From Pelomyxa schiedti (Eukaryota > Evosea > Pelobiontida > Pelomyxidae): a DNA stretch of 64,000 nt. Position numbers and translations under genes: made by a program. Within the stretch, counting starts at the first letter, position 1. Each line of letters begins with the position of its first letter. The stretch covers positions 671 through 64,670 of the forward strand of contig JAHLWZ010000625.1 of assembly GCA_020536535.1 (NCBI GenBank), written 5' to 3'. This document shows, piece after piece, positions 40,839-54,124 of this stretch. The notes below the pieces were generated by a model that was not told the origin of the DNA, did no database searches, and saw only the letters and a program-made list of their open reading frames with translations.

Positions 40839-43800
40839 ATGGAAACCGCTGTTAGTGGCACCAACACGGCCGCCAGTTTGGAGACTACAACACACGTCGA
40901 CGACCACCCTAACACAACGGCAAATGAGCCCGTAGTAAGTACAATTGGTACCACGCCGGGGATTGGTGCCACATCGGCCGAGCCGAACCACGCGTCTACA
41001 CCAACGTTGCCCCAGCAACAACAACACGGCAGCCCCAGGCCTCAGTCTCCAAAGGCGCCGCAAAGCCCCAAGCCGCTGACGACGCCCAAGTTGGTCCAGA
41101 GCCCCGGCCGGCAGCCAGCGGCGGCCACCGGTGTCCAGCCGTCGAGCCCCAAGCCCCACTCCCAGACGCCCAACTTGGTCCACGCCAACAGCCCCAAGCC
41201 GCCACAGTCCCCGAAGCCCGCCACACCCATAATCTCGTCGAGCCCCAAGCCCCACTCTCCAAGGATTACCGTCGCTCACACGCCAACCTTGGCCGTGGCA
41301 CCTCCGGCGCCCCACGAGCCCGAGTCTACCCACGTCGTCATGCTCCCGGAACACGAGCACGACCACGACCACGATCACGTTTTGCACCATGACGTCACCA
41401 TCACAGCAACTGCAGGCCCCGCCGCGCTCCACGAGGAGCAGCAGCATCACCACGACGAACCCTCGTTCGACGTGCACGTGGACGTAGTGCCGATAACAGC
41501 AAACGAGCCGGAACCCCAGATTCCCGTCCAGGTTCAGATTCAGGTTCCGAGCTTGGATCCGAGTCAGAATCAAGACCAGAGCCTGCTGGGTGCCACCACA
41601 GTGGTGGACGTGCACGACGCCATACAGATCGCGAACGACGCGTCGCTGGCGGTCAGTGCGCTCGAGGCTGAGATCGCGGCGGAGCTCGGGACCAGCACCA
41701 TTCAGATTGAGGCGCAGCCGCCGATTATGGGCATCAAGGCTGAACCCAAGGCCGAGGTTCAGATTCAAATCCGGACTGAGGAAAGTCATTCCAGGCCTCA
41801 GTCTCCGTCGCGGTCTCAGTCGCAGCCCAGGCCCAAGTCTAGGCCTCAGTCTCAGTCTCAATCCCACCGGCCTCAGTCACAGCCCCACACGCAATCCAAT
41901 TTGGGATTGTTCGACCAAAGTGTCGAAATAACCAAGGAACACGTGGAAACTCACATCGAAATCCACGGGGAAACCACCGCCGCCGCCGCGGTTGAGATTG
42001 TTGGACTCACCGAACTGAAGGATGAAATTCACTTAGGGGATGACAAGGGCCCTAAGGTGGAAGCTGCAGTAGAGGGCGTCGATTACAATTATGGGGGGCT
42101 AGACGACCTGGACGAGGACGCTTTCGAGCCGACAAAATCTGCTGCCACTACTATAATTAATAAAACAGAGAAAGTTGATATAGAACTGACCAACACTGTT
42201 GAACTGAAAAGTGAAAACTTGAATGTAGAACTACAAATTCCAACTCATTCAACACCAAAGCACTTGGATAAGTCCCCCTCAATCCCCAAGCTCAACGGGG
42301 ATAAAATCCATTCTACACCCAAACTCACAACAGACAAGTCCCATTCATCCCCAAAGCTCCCACAAGATGGGTCTCATTCAACACCAAAACTTCACTCAGG
42401 CAGGACAAACCAAATTCAAACAGATATCAATCTCTCTGTAAATACAACCACCGTAACAATATCCACTCCTACGGAGGATAATCTTCCTCCTGAACCTGCA
42501 GTTATTCCTGCTAGTGAAATGGGAACCACCAACTTTATTTCCACTGAACCTGAAACTCAAATTGTTTCCACTGACCCTACAGTTCCTGCTTACACTGAAG
42601 GAACATGTGTCACCTACAACGATCCACTCAATGAAACCAACTGTGCCAATGTTAATACAACAGAAAATCTGAACGTGTGTGGCATCAATCAAGGTGAGAA
42701 CGCTCCAACAGGAACAGGTAACCTCCAAAATATGTTCCCTCTCACTTATTAGTACAGCTGAAAATCAGGGCACGGACAATGGTCAAGATGCTGATACCCT
42801 TGAGCAAGCTATTATTCCAGCATCAGATCCTGACTTCGAACCAGTAGACGACGAACCGAAACAAATTCCTCAAGTTCGATTTCTCTTACGTGTGCTTAAG
42901 AATGACTATTATGTTGTAGCAGTCCAAAGTTCAAGAAAAACCAAAACCAAAACCAAAAGCCAAGGCGGCCGCACCCAAGTCCAAGACAACAGCATCGCCT
43001 GTAAGTGTAAGGATATTTACACTTAAAAACTAATGGTTTTACAGCCAAGAAACCGTACCGATCAAGTTAGAAAAGAAAGCATTCGTATGCTACACCCAGA
43101 AGATCCTTTTAATTAACTTCATTGTCAGCTCAAATCACTATGCCGAAGCACGAGCCTTCCCGTGTTGTGATAAGACCAGGTCAACAAACATTACAAAGTT
43201 ACGGCTCACATTTACAGATCCCATTATCACACCTGGAAGAAAGCTTACTGACGTAATTGTGGAAAGAGAAATTACTATAAGTAAGCTAAAAGAAGAGATC
43301 AAAACCTTGCAAAGGGTACACACCGCTACAAGAGACTGTTCTAATCTATCTTCAGATGCAAAAAATTCAAGAGAAGGCAATAAATGAGCTGGACAAAGAT
43401 GTTGGGGGAAGACAAACTGAAAAGATCAAGTCTCTCACAGAAGAAAATCGTTGTCTTAGGTATCCAGTATATAGTAATTCCACAGTCTCTGATATCGAAC
43501 AAGGTCTAAACTACAAGAAACTGCAGCTAAGCTTCTTCAAAGTGAATCTGTTGCAAAGGCTACTCACCTTAACATGATTTCTGCCAAGGTTAATTGGTCA
43601 ACCTTTTCATGTGTAATTGATTGGTGTTACAGGAAAAGTGCACAGAATTAACTCAACTCCTTGCGGGGAAGGGGAACACAAAAGAAAAGGAAGAAATGGA
43701 GTCCTTGAAATCCAAATTAGCTGTATACATTTTCGATTTGGATAATGCAATTTTGTTAATACTTGAAGGATACGGAGCACAAACTCGATATAATGATAAG

Positions 43801-44574
43801 AGCAAAAGAACAACAAGATGCCATGATCAAGACACTCACCTCAACAAATAAAAAGCTGAAAGAGAAAATTGATGCCCTCACATCTCCCACTAATGTAACA
43901 TCAGCCTAATTTGGTGAATGTAACCTCTTGTTAGGCACCACCTGCTCCAGCCAGACAGACTCACCCAACCTCAAAAAATCGTCAACCTCACACAAAACCA
44001 GCGCCCCACTTTGCTACAAATAAAAAAAATACCAAACCTGCTGATGGAATGCCATACCAATTCCCGCAACCTGAAGCACCCTTACATGCCGAAGCTCAGT
44101 CCGAACCTAAAGAAAAAGCCCACAGTTCTCAACCACACGAACCCCAAGACTTGCACGGTGAGAGCACAGGGTCTAATCAACCACAAGACACGCACGCTAT
44201 AGATATCCCCAAAGAGAGTTCTCAGGTTCTGTCTTCTCACTTCTAATCCCCACTCACTCTCATTTTAATAGCCGGATGAAAAACCAGGGCATTCTCCCAA
44301 AGCCGATCCCAAGAACGGTTCCACCCAAGAGAGCAATCACAACAACAACAGCCCCCCAGACAACATTGAGCTGGAACTACCCAAAGAACCGCAACAACAC
44401 TCCGAAAACCCCGCATCATCATCAACAGCCCCCACGACCACAACCACAGCAACAACAAATTCCACAACACCAGCAACAACATCCACACCACCCCAGCCCA
44501 AGAAGCTAGTACTTAGTTTCCCCAAAGTGCCAAATTCCAAGGCCAAGCCACCTGCCGTACGAGGAACTTCGTAG
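40839..44574 (+). CDS. Long disordered SPKP-rich protein with coiled coil
   Basis: The first exon alone encodes over 600 residues from METAVSGTNTAASLE. It holds many SPKP/SPRP units (GSPRPQSPKAPQSPKP, SSPKPHSPR), a His/Asp run (HEHDHDHDHVLHHDV), an Arg/Ser/Gln/Pro block and a late set of HSTPKL / HSSPKL repeats. Downstream exons include DADTLEQAIIPASDPDFEP, then coiled-coil segments (VEREITISKLKEEIKTL, ELTQLLAGKGNTKEKEEMES, QDAMIKTLTSTNKKLKEKI), and a final Asn/Thr/Pro-rich tail ending KVPNSKAKPPAVRGTS. SPxK-type repeats bind DNA or microtubules in other proteins and are proline-directed kinase sites. Internal junctions at 43020-43900 are only partly resolved. Confidence 0.68.
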
Positions 44575-44819
44575 AAGTCCACGAAGCAGTTCCCCTCCCT
44601 GTATGGAATCCATGTTTCTTACCTTTCTGTAAAAACCCACTTTCGCGCTTCGCAAAAACAAAAAAAAACTAGCCTTTTTAATTTAATTCCAGAAAATCTG
44701 CACACAACCAAAAAACAAAACCACCCGTTGCGAGCGGCCCGACCGTAGACGACGAAACAGAAATAGCGACGACGACTTGAACTTCGAGACGAAACCTTGG
44801 GGCGTGAGTGAGCGGAACA

Positions 44820-47349
44820 ATGCGGGGTGGTGGCAGGGCGCTCCTGCGGCGGTGGTTGTGGGCCGCCGCGGCACTTTGGCTCGTGGAGTGCGCGGGGGCC
44901 TGGCGGGGGCCCGCCTCGTATTTCCGCGGGGGGTCCGGGGGCAAGGGAGCGGGGGGCGGCGGGATGGCGAGGGGAGCGGGCGCCCAAGGGGGAGGAGCAG
45001 GGGGGGCGGGGCCCGCGGGCCTTGGCGGAGGAGGAGGGAGCGGCGGGGGGCTGCCGCTGTATGTGGGGTCGGGCCGCAGGCAGCACTTGAATAAGCAGGT
45101 GAAGGCTCCGAGGAGGGTAAAAGTGGCAAGGGATGTGAATGGGAGCTCGGCCTCGGACTCGGTGTCTGGTGGTGATGAGGAGGAGTATGTTGAATTCCAG
45201 TGTGTCAATTTTGACCTCGAGACTTTGGAGACGAGGAATTGCTCGATTGTTGATGAAGGTCCTGTGCATGCTTGGGTTGGAGTGTATGTTTTTTTTTCTT
45301 TGCTTGAGTTTTGGGTTCAGGAAGGTAATTTTTTTATATTGTTGTGCAGGTATGTAACTGGAATATCTAATGTGGATCCCTTTTCCAATACATTTTGGGC
45401 CATGGGCTATACATGGCTCAAGTTCAAGAACTGTGCAATGATTGACGGATACCCATATGCGTATGCCTCGTGATGACTTTATTGCTATTTAAATGTCTCC
45501 CAGTGGGAGTACTATCGAGTTTGAAAACACCTTTGATTCTACAAATACGAAGCCTGAAATCAATGCCCCAGCACTTGTAGATTATTATGGTCCGTATTGT
45601 GACCAACCAGAAGCTGGGTGGATGTATTATCAGTTCTTTTTTACAAACCAGGTTTGTTGAGCGCTGTTAGTTTGAGCGCTTTAAAGTGACTAATCTTCTG
45701 GACCAGTTTTCAATGTCATTCCAATTTTCAAAGTATCCTCTTGACACCCAGTATCTCATGATAATGTTTGAAGACATAAAATATGACGAAAGTATAATTT
45801 AGTCCATCGCTGTAAAAGCTTACCACTCCCAGGCTCAGTTATTCTTCACCCAGATAATACATCTGGCTTCCACTGGTTTGCATTCCCTGTTTGCATTTTT
45901 TCGTAATTAACCTGTTCAAGGACTGTGGATATTCCCGGATTCAAAGTTTTTTTTTTCTCAATTTTGCCCCTTTAATACTCCCTAGATTTCTCATCTTAGA
46001 AGCCGCAACTCCTCCAGCTACTACGCTACCACCTTTGGATACCCTGGTAATGAAGGGGTGTCCTATTCACATGTGGAACTGGGTGTTGAAATCAAACGGA
46101 AATCAGTGTTTTTTATTGCCAAGGTTACAATCCCTCCTCTTCCGCCCCGCCCCCCTTTATTATAACCGAATTTCTATCTAGATTCTTCCACCAATTATTA
46201 TCACTGTAGGGGTGACAGTTGGTAGGAGAGAATTTATATTATTTTTGTAATGACTTTTTTGTAGTGGGTATTATGCTCGATCCTTTCAGACTTGATGCCC
46301 GACTTGCAATAGGAACTGGAGGTTTGCTGAGTTTGGTTTTCATTGCCATGGCAACCGGCGATAAAATGCCTGATATTGGACAAGTAAGTTTTGTTGTAAA
46401 CGTTCAAGAAACTGTAAAGTATCAGTGCATTGACTATGAAAAAGGTAACAGTGGCGGACTGGCTTTGTGACTGGTGCTTCTTTCTTTTACTTGTAATTTT
46501 TGCTGAAATGATTGTGGTTCATCGCTGGCTCAAGTCCCTGGAGCATCTTCTTATGAAGCACTCTATTAAGGACCATAAAAAGAAGAAACCAATACTTCCC
46601 ATTGGTGACACCACCGAAGCACAAGAAAATTTAATAATGGCACCCGTCGACCCTCCACCTGAATCTGAAGCGGAACCTGAACCACAACCTGAGATGGAAG
46701 ATATGAAGGCAAAAGCTAACGAAGATAAAGAACCTGAGGGGACAGATGAGGAACCAAAAGAGCAAGAGACGCATAAGCATCATCATCAGCATAAGGATCA
46801 AGATAAGGATCAGGATCAGGATCAAGATCAAGATCAGGACCAGAATCAGAATCATAGTGATGGAGCTGAAAAGGCAGAACCTAGCCCAAGTGACGACGCT
46901 GATGATACCAGTGCTGTTGAAATGGAAAAGCCAGTGGACCACAAAATTGAGGATGTGAGTGCCAACAAGGAGGCCCATTCAAAAAAACATCAAAGTAAAA
47001 AATTCAAAGATATCTTTGGGAAAGAACCCGAAAATCACATGTCATTGCTTCTGAGACTACAAGCCAAAGCCAAGAAGAAGAAGGAAAAGCACCAAAAAAA
47101 GAAGGCGAAGAAAAACGTATGTACCCACTACTCAGCTCAAAAACAAATATGTCTAACTAATTTTTTCCTCTCCAGCTCCTTCTAACCTACGATCTTGCCG
47201 TCGCCAAAGCTAAAAGAGTGGACAAAATGGTACCGGATACTGACAACCTTATTTTTCCATATCTCACGTATCAATAGGTACTCTGCTTGATAACCGGCCT
47301 TGGCACTATAGGCACCACTGCTGTTGTAATTTTGGCTACCTACTTGTAG
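44820..47349 (+). CDS. Pentameric ligand-gated ion channel (Cys-loop superfamily, Cys-less)
   Basis: A signal peptide (WLWAAAALWLVECAGAW) is followed by a Gly-rich stretch and an extracellular beta domain: VNFDLETLETRNCS, VTGISNVDPFSNTFWAMGYT, YQFFFTNQ and MSFQFSKYPLDTQYLMIMFE. The last is the family motif (F/Y-P-x-D-x-Q). There are no cysteines in the expected loop pair, as in bacterial members. Next come M1 (ILPPIIITVGVTVG), a pore segment M2 (ARLAIGTGGLLSLVFIAMAT then GDKMPDIGQ), M3 (CFFLLLVIFAEMIVV), a long charged intracellular loop with a KDQDQDQ run, and M4 (VLCLITGLGTIGTTAVVIL) at the C-terminus. The family passes ions when a ligand or protons bind. Junctions near 45480-46200 are approximate. 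Confidence 0.75.
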
Positions 47350-47704
47350 GAACATCTGACTTCAATAGTTCCACAACATCACGTTTGTGGCTGTTTTTTT
47401 TCGTTGTTTATATTGATATATACGAAATTTCTTACTTAGTGAACGGGAATCCATTTCTATTAATCTGTCGTTTTATGGAAAATACTCGGTACAGCCCACA
47501 ATCCAAAATCAGATCTTAGCTCTTCTGTTAAAGCACATCTGGCAGAAGAAGTGCTCTTCCAAGAATTTTGATTTTCGAACATCAAAAAAGGGGGAAGAAA
47601 AGGGACACATCGAGACCAAAAAAACACCAAGAACAAATTTACAGAATAAATAATCACTTAACAAAAACAAAGTTGCACCTTGTGCAAGTAACAGGGCCGG
47701 CCAC

Positions 47705-50700
47705 ATGCAATCAAGACTTCGCTTTTTGTTAGCTTTATGCTGTGTAGTATTGGTGGCGATAGCTCCTGAGGTCTCAGGATCCAAGCAGTCACAATTCCCT
47801 GCTTTTGACATGTTGAAACTGACGCAGGGGAGTACTGCCTCTTTCTATCAAAATACTGCGAGGTTACTTGCGGACCACTTTGCCCAGACTGAGCAATTAA
47901 ATACGAGATCTACACCGGCTGCTAGCAGCGGACCCAGCGCTGGATCCCGTAAGGAATGCCAGGCGGCTTTCGATCAGTGGTTCAATGGCTCGTACCCTGG
48001 CGGTTTGATGATGCTGCTATCGTCCGGCTTTCCGGGTAGCTACAGTGACTGTTCGGCTATCGATACTGCTCACTACTGCTCTGTCGAATACGTGGTAATT
48101 TTCCTTGGTTTTTGTTTTTTTCCGTACTTACGATGTTTCGTAGCTGAATACGACAGCGTTGACTACCATCAACATTACTACCAACGCGTCGGCCCCAGCA
48201 ATTAATATCACCAATTTTATATCCCAGCAGTTACTGGAGGAGTGGATAGCTGCACTGAAAACCATGTCAACTGGAGAGGAAGAAGACCTTCCTATGTATT
48301 TTTCCGCAAACCATTTTCACTACTGAGTTTTCTTGAAGCAAAGTATGGATATGTGCCCCAACAGCTTGTACTGCTGATGACCTTCTTGTGGAATTCCATA
48401 AATACCTAGGATTAATGTTCCTTCCTATCAATTTTTTTTCATGTTAACCCGTTCTAGTTTGCAACTTTTTGGCATTGATGTGGATACCTTCACTGCCGGC
48501 AACAGAGGCGTTTGTACTGAGGATAGGATGAGACTGAGCGACTCAACTGGTGCCATTACAATGGTTGCTATACTTAGCTTTCTGGGTTTGGCGGCAATTG
48601 TTTGGTGTGACCTTGGATGCGTCTATCTGTCTTTAACCCTTTACAGTACTAGCTATGAGATCTACAAGGAGTACACACAAGAACCCCCAAACCCTGATAA
48701 GAAATTAGCGAGACCGTACGTTTCCCTCTTCTTTATTCAACTCTCAAGTGCATCTCAGGCCGAGAAAAAATAAAAAAGAACGTTGGTTTACATCATTTGG
48801 CCTTATATCAAATGCCGAATCTCTCTGTGTGGAAGATGAACCGGCATATCTCAGTTGGTTTAATTGCTTCCGTACTTGTTCAATGTGCTGGATTATGATG
48901 GTATTCCAGATTTCCAGTTCTTCTTTAACCAAACTTTAGGCCCATTTCTTCTTGTACCATCTTGAAGCTGCTATTCCGTCAAACCTTTTTTGGATTCTTA
49001 AAACTGTGCGTTCGCACTTTTCCATTTCTTGCGTTTCTTAAAGCTCTAAAGTGGTTTGCCCGATTCACAACAAACCTTATACTGAGTGCTGATCCCTCTA
49101 TGGAAACGTTCTTTTTCATGGGTGGACTGCTTATGGCGAGGTCCTTATATAAAAAACTTAAGGATGGCTCTATGACAGCCAAGGAGTGGCTCCTCCATTT
49201 TGTACACAGGTTGACATATGATGTCCCTTTTTCAAATTACTGATATATGCAGATACATGAGACTCACACCGATTTATATGCTGATTTTATTCTCCCTACA
49301 TTATCTGACACCCATCATGGTCCGGGTAGGTCAATTTCTTTGTAGGTTGAAATTCTAATTTTATTTTATTCAGGGTCCTTATGCTATGTGGATTCCAGAA
49401 GACCTTGACCACTGTGGTATACCCCTCCCACATTTTTTTTCCTTGGTCCTAATTTGACTAAAAGGACAATACTGGTGGACAAATCTCCTGTAACTACTCT
49501 TTTTCTCACTTTTATGCGAAATTTTAACCTTGAATCCAGCTATATAAACAACTTTATTCCATATGTATGTTCTTTATGACTTCCGGTTATCTCTTCTGAT
49601 TGGATTTTTAGAATGCATCTGCTGAATGCATGGGACAAGCTTGGTTCCTTGCTGTGGATATGCAGGTTTAGCATTCTTCCACCCTTCAAAATATCTCATT
49701 CGAGCAGCTTTTCTTCTTTATTGGAACTCCACTGGTGGTACTTTTGTGGTGGCAACCAATTGTGGGAATTGTAACTGCAATTTGCGTCATTATTGCTAGG
49801 TTTTAAGTTGGCAAAACCACCCTGAAACTAAACTTGCCTGTTTAGTTTTGGAGCAAACTTCGGTCTTGTCTGGGCTGAAGACCTGCCAGTTTGCAAGGGG
49901 AACATCAATTGGATTTTATTCTATGACGACGACCACGTGGTACGTTGAAAGCACAGTATTCCATATGGTTTACTTCTTTCAAGAAACCTTGGATGCGAAT
50001 GGGAGCCTATGCAATTGGCGTTCTGCTTGGGATTGGTCTGATTGAGAGTGAGAAATACAAAGAAAAAATCAACAAGTTTATGAACCAAGCATTGAGAATC
50101 GCTTTGTTCTTAATCACTGGAGGGACCATGCTTGCCATTATACTATCAACATACCCGCTGTACAAAGACGGGTACGGGTTTTTTTTTTCTGAAGTGTTAC
50201 GACTAAAACAATGCACAGCCTATACGAATGTTGGACTAAGTGGAACAAATTCCAGAATGCTCTGTATGTTTCTTATCCAAGAAATGTGACACTTACTTTT
50301 TTCAAAGATATTGGGCTGCAACAAGACCAGTGTGGGCGTTATGCCTTGGAACATGGACATACCTATTTTGGCTTGATAGGACTGGCGTTTTGTGCCGTTT
50401 CCTGTCTGCATATGTATCCCTCAAAAAGAGTTTTCCGAAGAACTTAATCCATTTTCAGATCTGGGCCATTCCCAGCCGTTTAGTCTATTGTGTCTACTTG
50501 GTAATAGCGAACTTGGTAAACTTGCCTTTTTTCTTACTTCATTCAGTTCCATCCCGGCTTTATTATGGTTCTCGTTTTCAGCACCGTGGCTCCCTACACC
50601 TACAACGACCTTGATTTCACACAAGACTGGACCGGACTTATTCTGATGGCTTTTGTACTAGGAGCGGTTTGGCACCTCTTCGGAGAAAAGCCATTTGGAA

Positions 50701-50798
50701 ATGTGGAATCCCTGCTTACGTCGTATATCCCCGAATTAGACTGCTTAAAGAAGACAAAGATGCCCAGCGAAAAATCACCACTTATAAACCAGCCCTAA
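47705..50798 (+). CDS. NRF-6-like membrane acyltransferase
   Basis: A signal peptide (LRFLLALCCVVLVAIAPEVSG) starts the luminal NRF domain, with paired Cys (RKECQAAFDQWF, DCSAIDTAHYCSVEY, CPTACTADDLLVEFHKYLGL, GVCTEDRM). A first TM follows (ITMVAILSFLGLAAIVW). After the linker comes the acyltransferase-3 part with many TM segments: DPSMETFFFMGGLLMARSLY, RLTPIYMLILF, GPYAMWIPEDL, WWTNLLYLNNFIP, AWFLAVDMQFFFIGTPLVV. It ends in a short polar tail (KKTKMPSEKSPLINQP). NRF-6/NDG-4 relatives in animals act in lipid transport; the acyl substrate is not known. Many short introns; internal boundaries approximate. Confidence 0.8.
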
Positions 50799-50883
50799 AC
50801 ATTCACTGAACACCCCCACAAAAACAATAAATTTGTAAGTTTCTACAACTACTCGTTACGACGAGTTTTATTCTTCCTACTTC

Positions 50884-51837
50884 TACTCAATGTTGTCAAA
50901 GACTTTGTGCCATTTTTCACGTGTTAATTCCGTCCCGTCGGCCGTGAGCTGGTCAACAACGGCACTTGCCTTTGCCATACGTGGCTCAATCAGGTCCTCA
51001 CTCTGTCCAAGAGCATGCAAAACCTAGTGAAGGTTACGAAAAAAAAAAGTAGGGAAAAGTGTGAAAGGGGAAATGATAGGGGAAGTAGGGGGAAACCTTT
51101 TTGAGACCAATACTTATTTCTTCTGGGGCGAGGCAGCCGTTGTGGTTGGTATCTAAGAGGTCGAAAATGAGGTTCATGAGGGCTTCCTTTGTTGAGTTAG
51201 CTGGAAGGCCAAATGATATGAAAGCGGGGGCAAAAATGGAAACGCACATCATCGTCAGAATCTTCATCGATGAGAGATAACAGACTTGTCCAAAGACAGA
51301 ATTCACCTGGGTTTTATTTAAGTGAGGAAAACTCAAAACCAGACACAAAAACAAATAACCCCACAGAGCAAGACAAATAGGTCCACGTACTGAAGGATAT
51401 TCCTCCACTGTCATTAGTGTCAACCAGTCGGAACAAAGATTCCCAGCTTTCCCTTCTTGCATCAACAATAGAATGTACCAACTTTGTATATGTTTAAGGA
51501 CTCTAGGTTATTCCATTTTATTACATAAATGCAAATAGTTATGAAACACAATGTAAGACTCACATCTTCGTTGACTTGCGCAAAAAGAGTCTCGAATTCT
51601 GCCCTGGACAATTCCACAGTAGGACCTCGTCCCTAAATTTTCAGAAAAAACACAATTAAAAAAAAGACCCAATGAGGCCGAAGTGGAACAGCAACAAAAA
51701 CAAAAAACCGAAAAAAAGAAAAACCAGTTGCCTACGAGTTTTAAGAATTCCTGGTGGATTCGTTCCAACACCTCGGGCCTCATTTTAGTAGCACGCTCCA
51801 GTACCCTACGTGTCTCTGTATCCCCAGCCGCTGCCAT
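50884..51837 (-). CDS. EF-hand calcium-binding protein
   Basis: The start MAAAGDTETRRVLERATKM at 51837 leads through LERIHQEFLKLV and SRAEFETLFAQVNEDV. A clear EF-hand loop DTNHNGCLAPEE lies in NLIFDLLDTNHNGCLAPEEI, with D1, N3, N5, C7 and E12 positions compatible with calcium. It ends TELTREKWHKVFDNIE at 50884. The product is about 190-200 residues and resembles calmodulin/NCS-type sensors, though only one canonical loop is plain. Several introns. Confidence 0.65.
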
Positions 51838-51973
51838 CTGTTCTTTCGGCAGGCAGTTTTTTTTTTTTTGTTGTTACTTCTCTTTTTCCACGTTTGGCTT
51901 TCGTCGAAGCCTCTGTGATGGGTCTCTGGTGGGACTTTGAGAAAAAAGAGCGAAATCAGCCACACTGTTGCGA

Positions 51974-52669
51974 ATGACAGCGAATCGTCGTGTTGTTTTT
52001 GGGTTGGTGTTGTACGTTGCACTGGCCACAGACTTAAGCCTGTGTCAATGCATGGGTGATGAGTGTATTCAGGGGGTTGGCTCGTGTCAAAATCAGGACG
52101 CTGGTGAGTGCAGCGGGTTTTTGTTAATTTAAGTTATTTTGAGCTGATAAATACAAGAATTGTTGAGCTTCTTGGATCCCGTGCACTTTGCTGTCGAGGT
52201 TTTTCGTCGTTTTTCCTATGGTATTTGGAACACTAGTTTTTAGATGCAACAAATTAACGCTCAATGTTACGGCAATATCGAGTGCACTCTGAGGGCAATT
52301 GACAAGTCGACACAAAACAGACTCACTCAGCCTTGTGTGATGTGCATTGCACAGGTTGATCCCGTTCTGCTTGAAGATATTGAGCTTACTTTAATTAGAA
52401 TTGTGCTTGTGTTAATGCCCAGTGCGAGTCTGTTTGCAGTATTACGTGGTTTTCACCCTTCTGTTTCAAATGCAGGGCGGTATGGCATGCCTTTGAACAA
52501 CCGTAAGTTCACTTATTTTTATGAAGGAACACTGCCAAAAAGAATTGTTGGAGTGCAGTGGTTTGGATGCAAATTCCTTCCCACACTTAATAAAAGGCTC
52601 AAGACCAAAACAAGAAGATGTATGCAATTGGTAGGCAATTACAATGGTTGTCACTATACTGTGAAATAG
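51974..52669 (+). CDS. Small Cys-containing secreted protein
   Basis: The ATG at 51974 opens a signal peptide (RRVVFGLVLYVALATDLSLC) followed by QCMGDECIQGVGSCQNQDA and a GTGAGT donor. Downstream frame 52244-52669 holds more cysteines (CYGNIECTLRAIDKS, QPCVMCIAQ) and ends in a basic tail (KRLKTKTRRC). The join between the two does not keep frame with the obvious acceptor, so one boundary is wrong or the second half belongs to a different exon. No family recognised. Confidence 0.4.
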
Positions 52670-52738
52670 AAGGGTTTATTTTTTGTTACCCATGTTCACA
52701 AACAAATAATTTTGCTTCTTATTTTTGTCTTTGGGTGT

Positions 52739-53753
52739 CTACGGTATGATCCCGAGGAACCAAAGAAGAACGAGAATCAGAATAAGAACGATAAGCTGTT
52801 TGTGTTAAGTTGAAAGTAGAAGAGAACTATGTAAGAAGGTACCAAGCTGCAACCAACAGAGATGAGGGTCCATTTTGCGTTTCGGCGGCACATTTTTCTC
52901 TTAAGTGCAGTACTTTTCCCATGATAGGTGTGAGCATTTGTGTTCAGCTTTTCAGTGACTTCCACGAGAGTTTCTATTTTCTCCTGTCTTTCAAGTACTT
53001 TGTCTGTTCACTTATTAACTTTTTCTGTGGGAGCTGCAAAAAATTACCAATGTTCTTGGTCACAATTTGTTTTACATTCTCAACTTCAGTCCTAGCTGCT
53101 GTTAGTTTGTCAGCTTCGTGAGCACGATTGGTAAAGAAATCCTAAGATTGATTAGCTCCGAGTGCTGGGATGAGTGGTACCATTTTGTCATGGAGAACCC
53201 TAATAAATCCCTCAAATTGGCGGGGAACAAGAGTTGCTTCGTTGATTTGAGTGTTGTATGTCCCAAAAAATCTGATAAGCAAGCCTGGTTGAAAAAGAAA
53301 TAGTGGGAAAGGATAAGTACTGATTTTGGATGTCCTCCAAGAACAAGAAAGGAAGTCGATAACCTTTTGGAATTAGACTACAATTCAATTTAGTCCAATA
53401 AAATACCATACTCAGCATCCGCAAGGACAAGGAATACGACTCCTTTGCTTACAACGTAATGGAAGATAAACCTATCCCTCCATTTAGACAGCAAAAAGAA
53501 AATAGGAAACATACGCTTGATGAGTCAAAGATTTACGTGTGTCACCAGGTGGTAAATGCGAAAGAATGTGCTGTACGACCTCTTTATAAGATCCCGTCTT
53601 CATGGAGTCCTCGGCCAAAATAATACCATTCTTCGCCACTACACTGTAGATCATAGATCCCTTAACGATAGCGCCACCACTTGGGCTCGTAGGTGTCGCT
53701 CTTGCGGGTGGCGGAGACGTTGCCGGTGCCGCTGGTGGTGCCGCTGCTGCCAT
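52739..53753 (-). CDS. Longin R-SNARE (VAMP7-like)
   Basis: The start ATG at 53753 gives an Ala/Pro-rich lead, then the longin domain: MIYSVVAKNGIILAEDSMKT, SYKEVVQHILSHLPP and VVSKGVVFLVLADAEYG. Downstream exons encode LEDIQNQ and the SNARE helix with heptads: AARTEVENVKQIVTKNIG, KVLERQEKIETLVEVTEKL. The arginine in LERQEK is the zero-layer residue that defines R-SNAREs. The C-terminus is a tail anchor (LIVLILILVLLWFLGIIP), ending at 52739. The protein drives fusion of late endosomal, lysosomal or contractile-vacuole membranes. Length and order fit VAMP7/Ykt6-type longins, with the TM favouring VAMP7. Confidence 0.87.
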
Positions 53754-54124
53754 CGTCAAAGGTCTATTTGTTTAGTTATTTGTTCTGTGATTTGCAGCAA
53801 TTCTGTGATTTCGTGTTAAGATTTTAACCGAGGCTACAAGAGGCATTTCTATAACCAGCAACCAGCCCCGGGCTGTATTTTCTCTGGGTTCCACACCGAT
53901 TTTCTAACCTGAAACTGCCAGACCAAGAGGGGGACAGGTGATAACAGAAGAAGTACAATTCAACGAAGTGCAAGGCAAATCAGTTGAAATCAGGGCCCGC
54001 CGATGAATTGTTCAAGTGCAATTGTGCCTTCTTCGGCCTTTATAAAGACCCCCTCGAAAAACCAGAAACACCAAAAAAACCCAAGCACCAAACAACAGTT
54101 ACTTAGTGACTACAACAGCACTAA

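Noticed and set aside
44836-45094. Overlapping plus-strand Gly/Arg-rich frames in the channel's first exon
   Set aside because: Only the frame from 44820 has a signal peptide and continues into the receptor domain.
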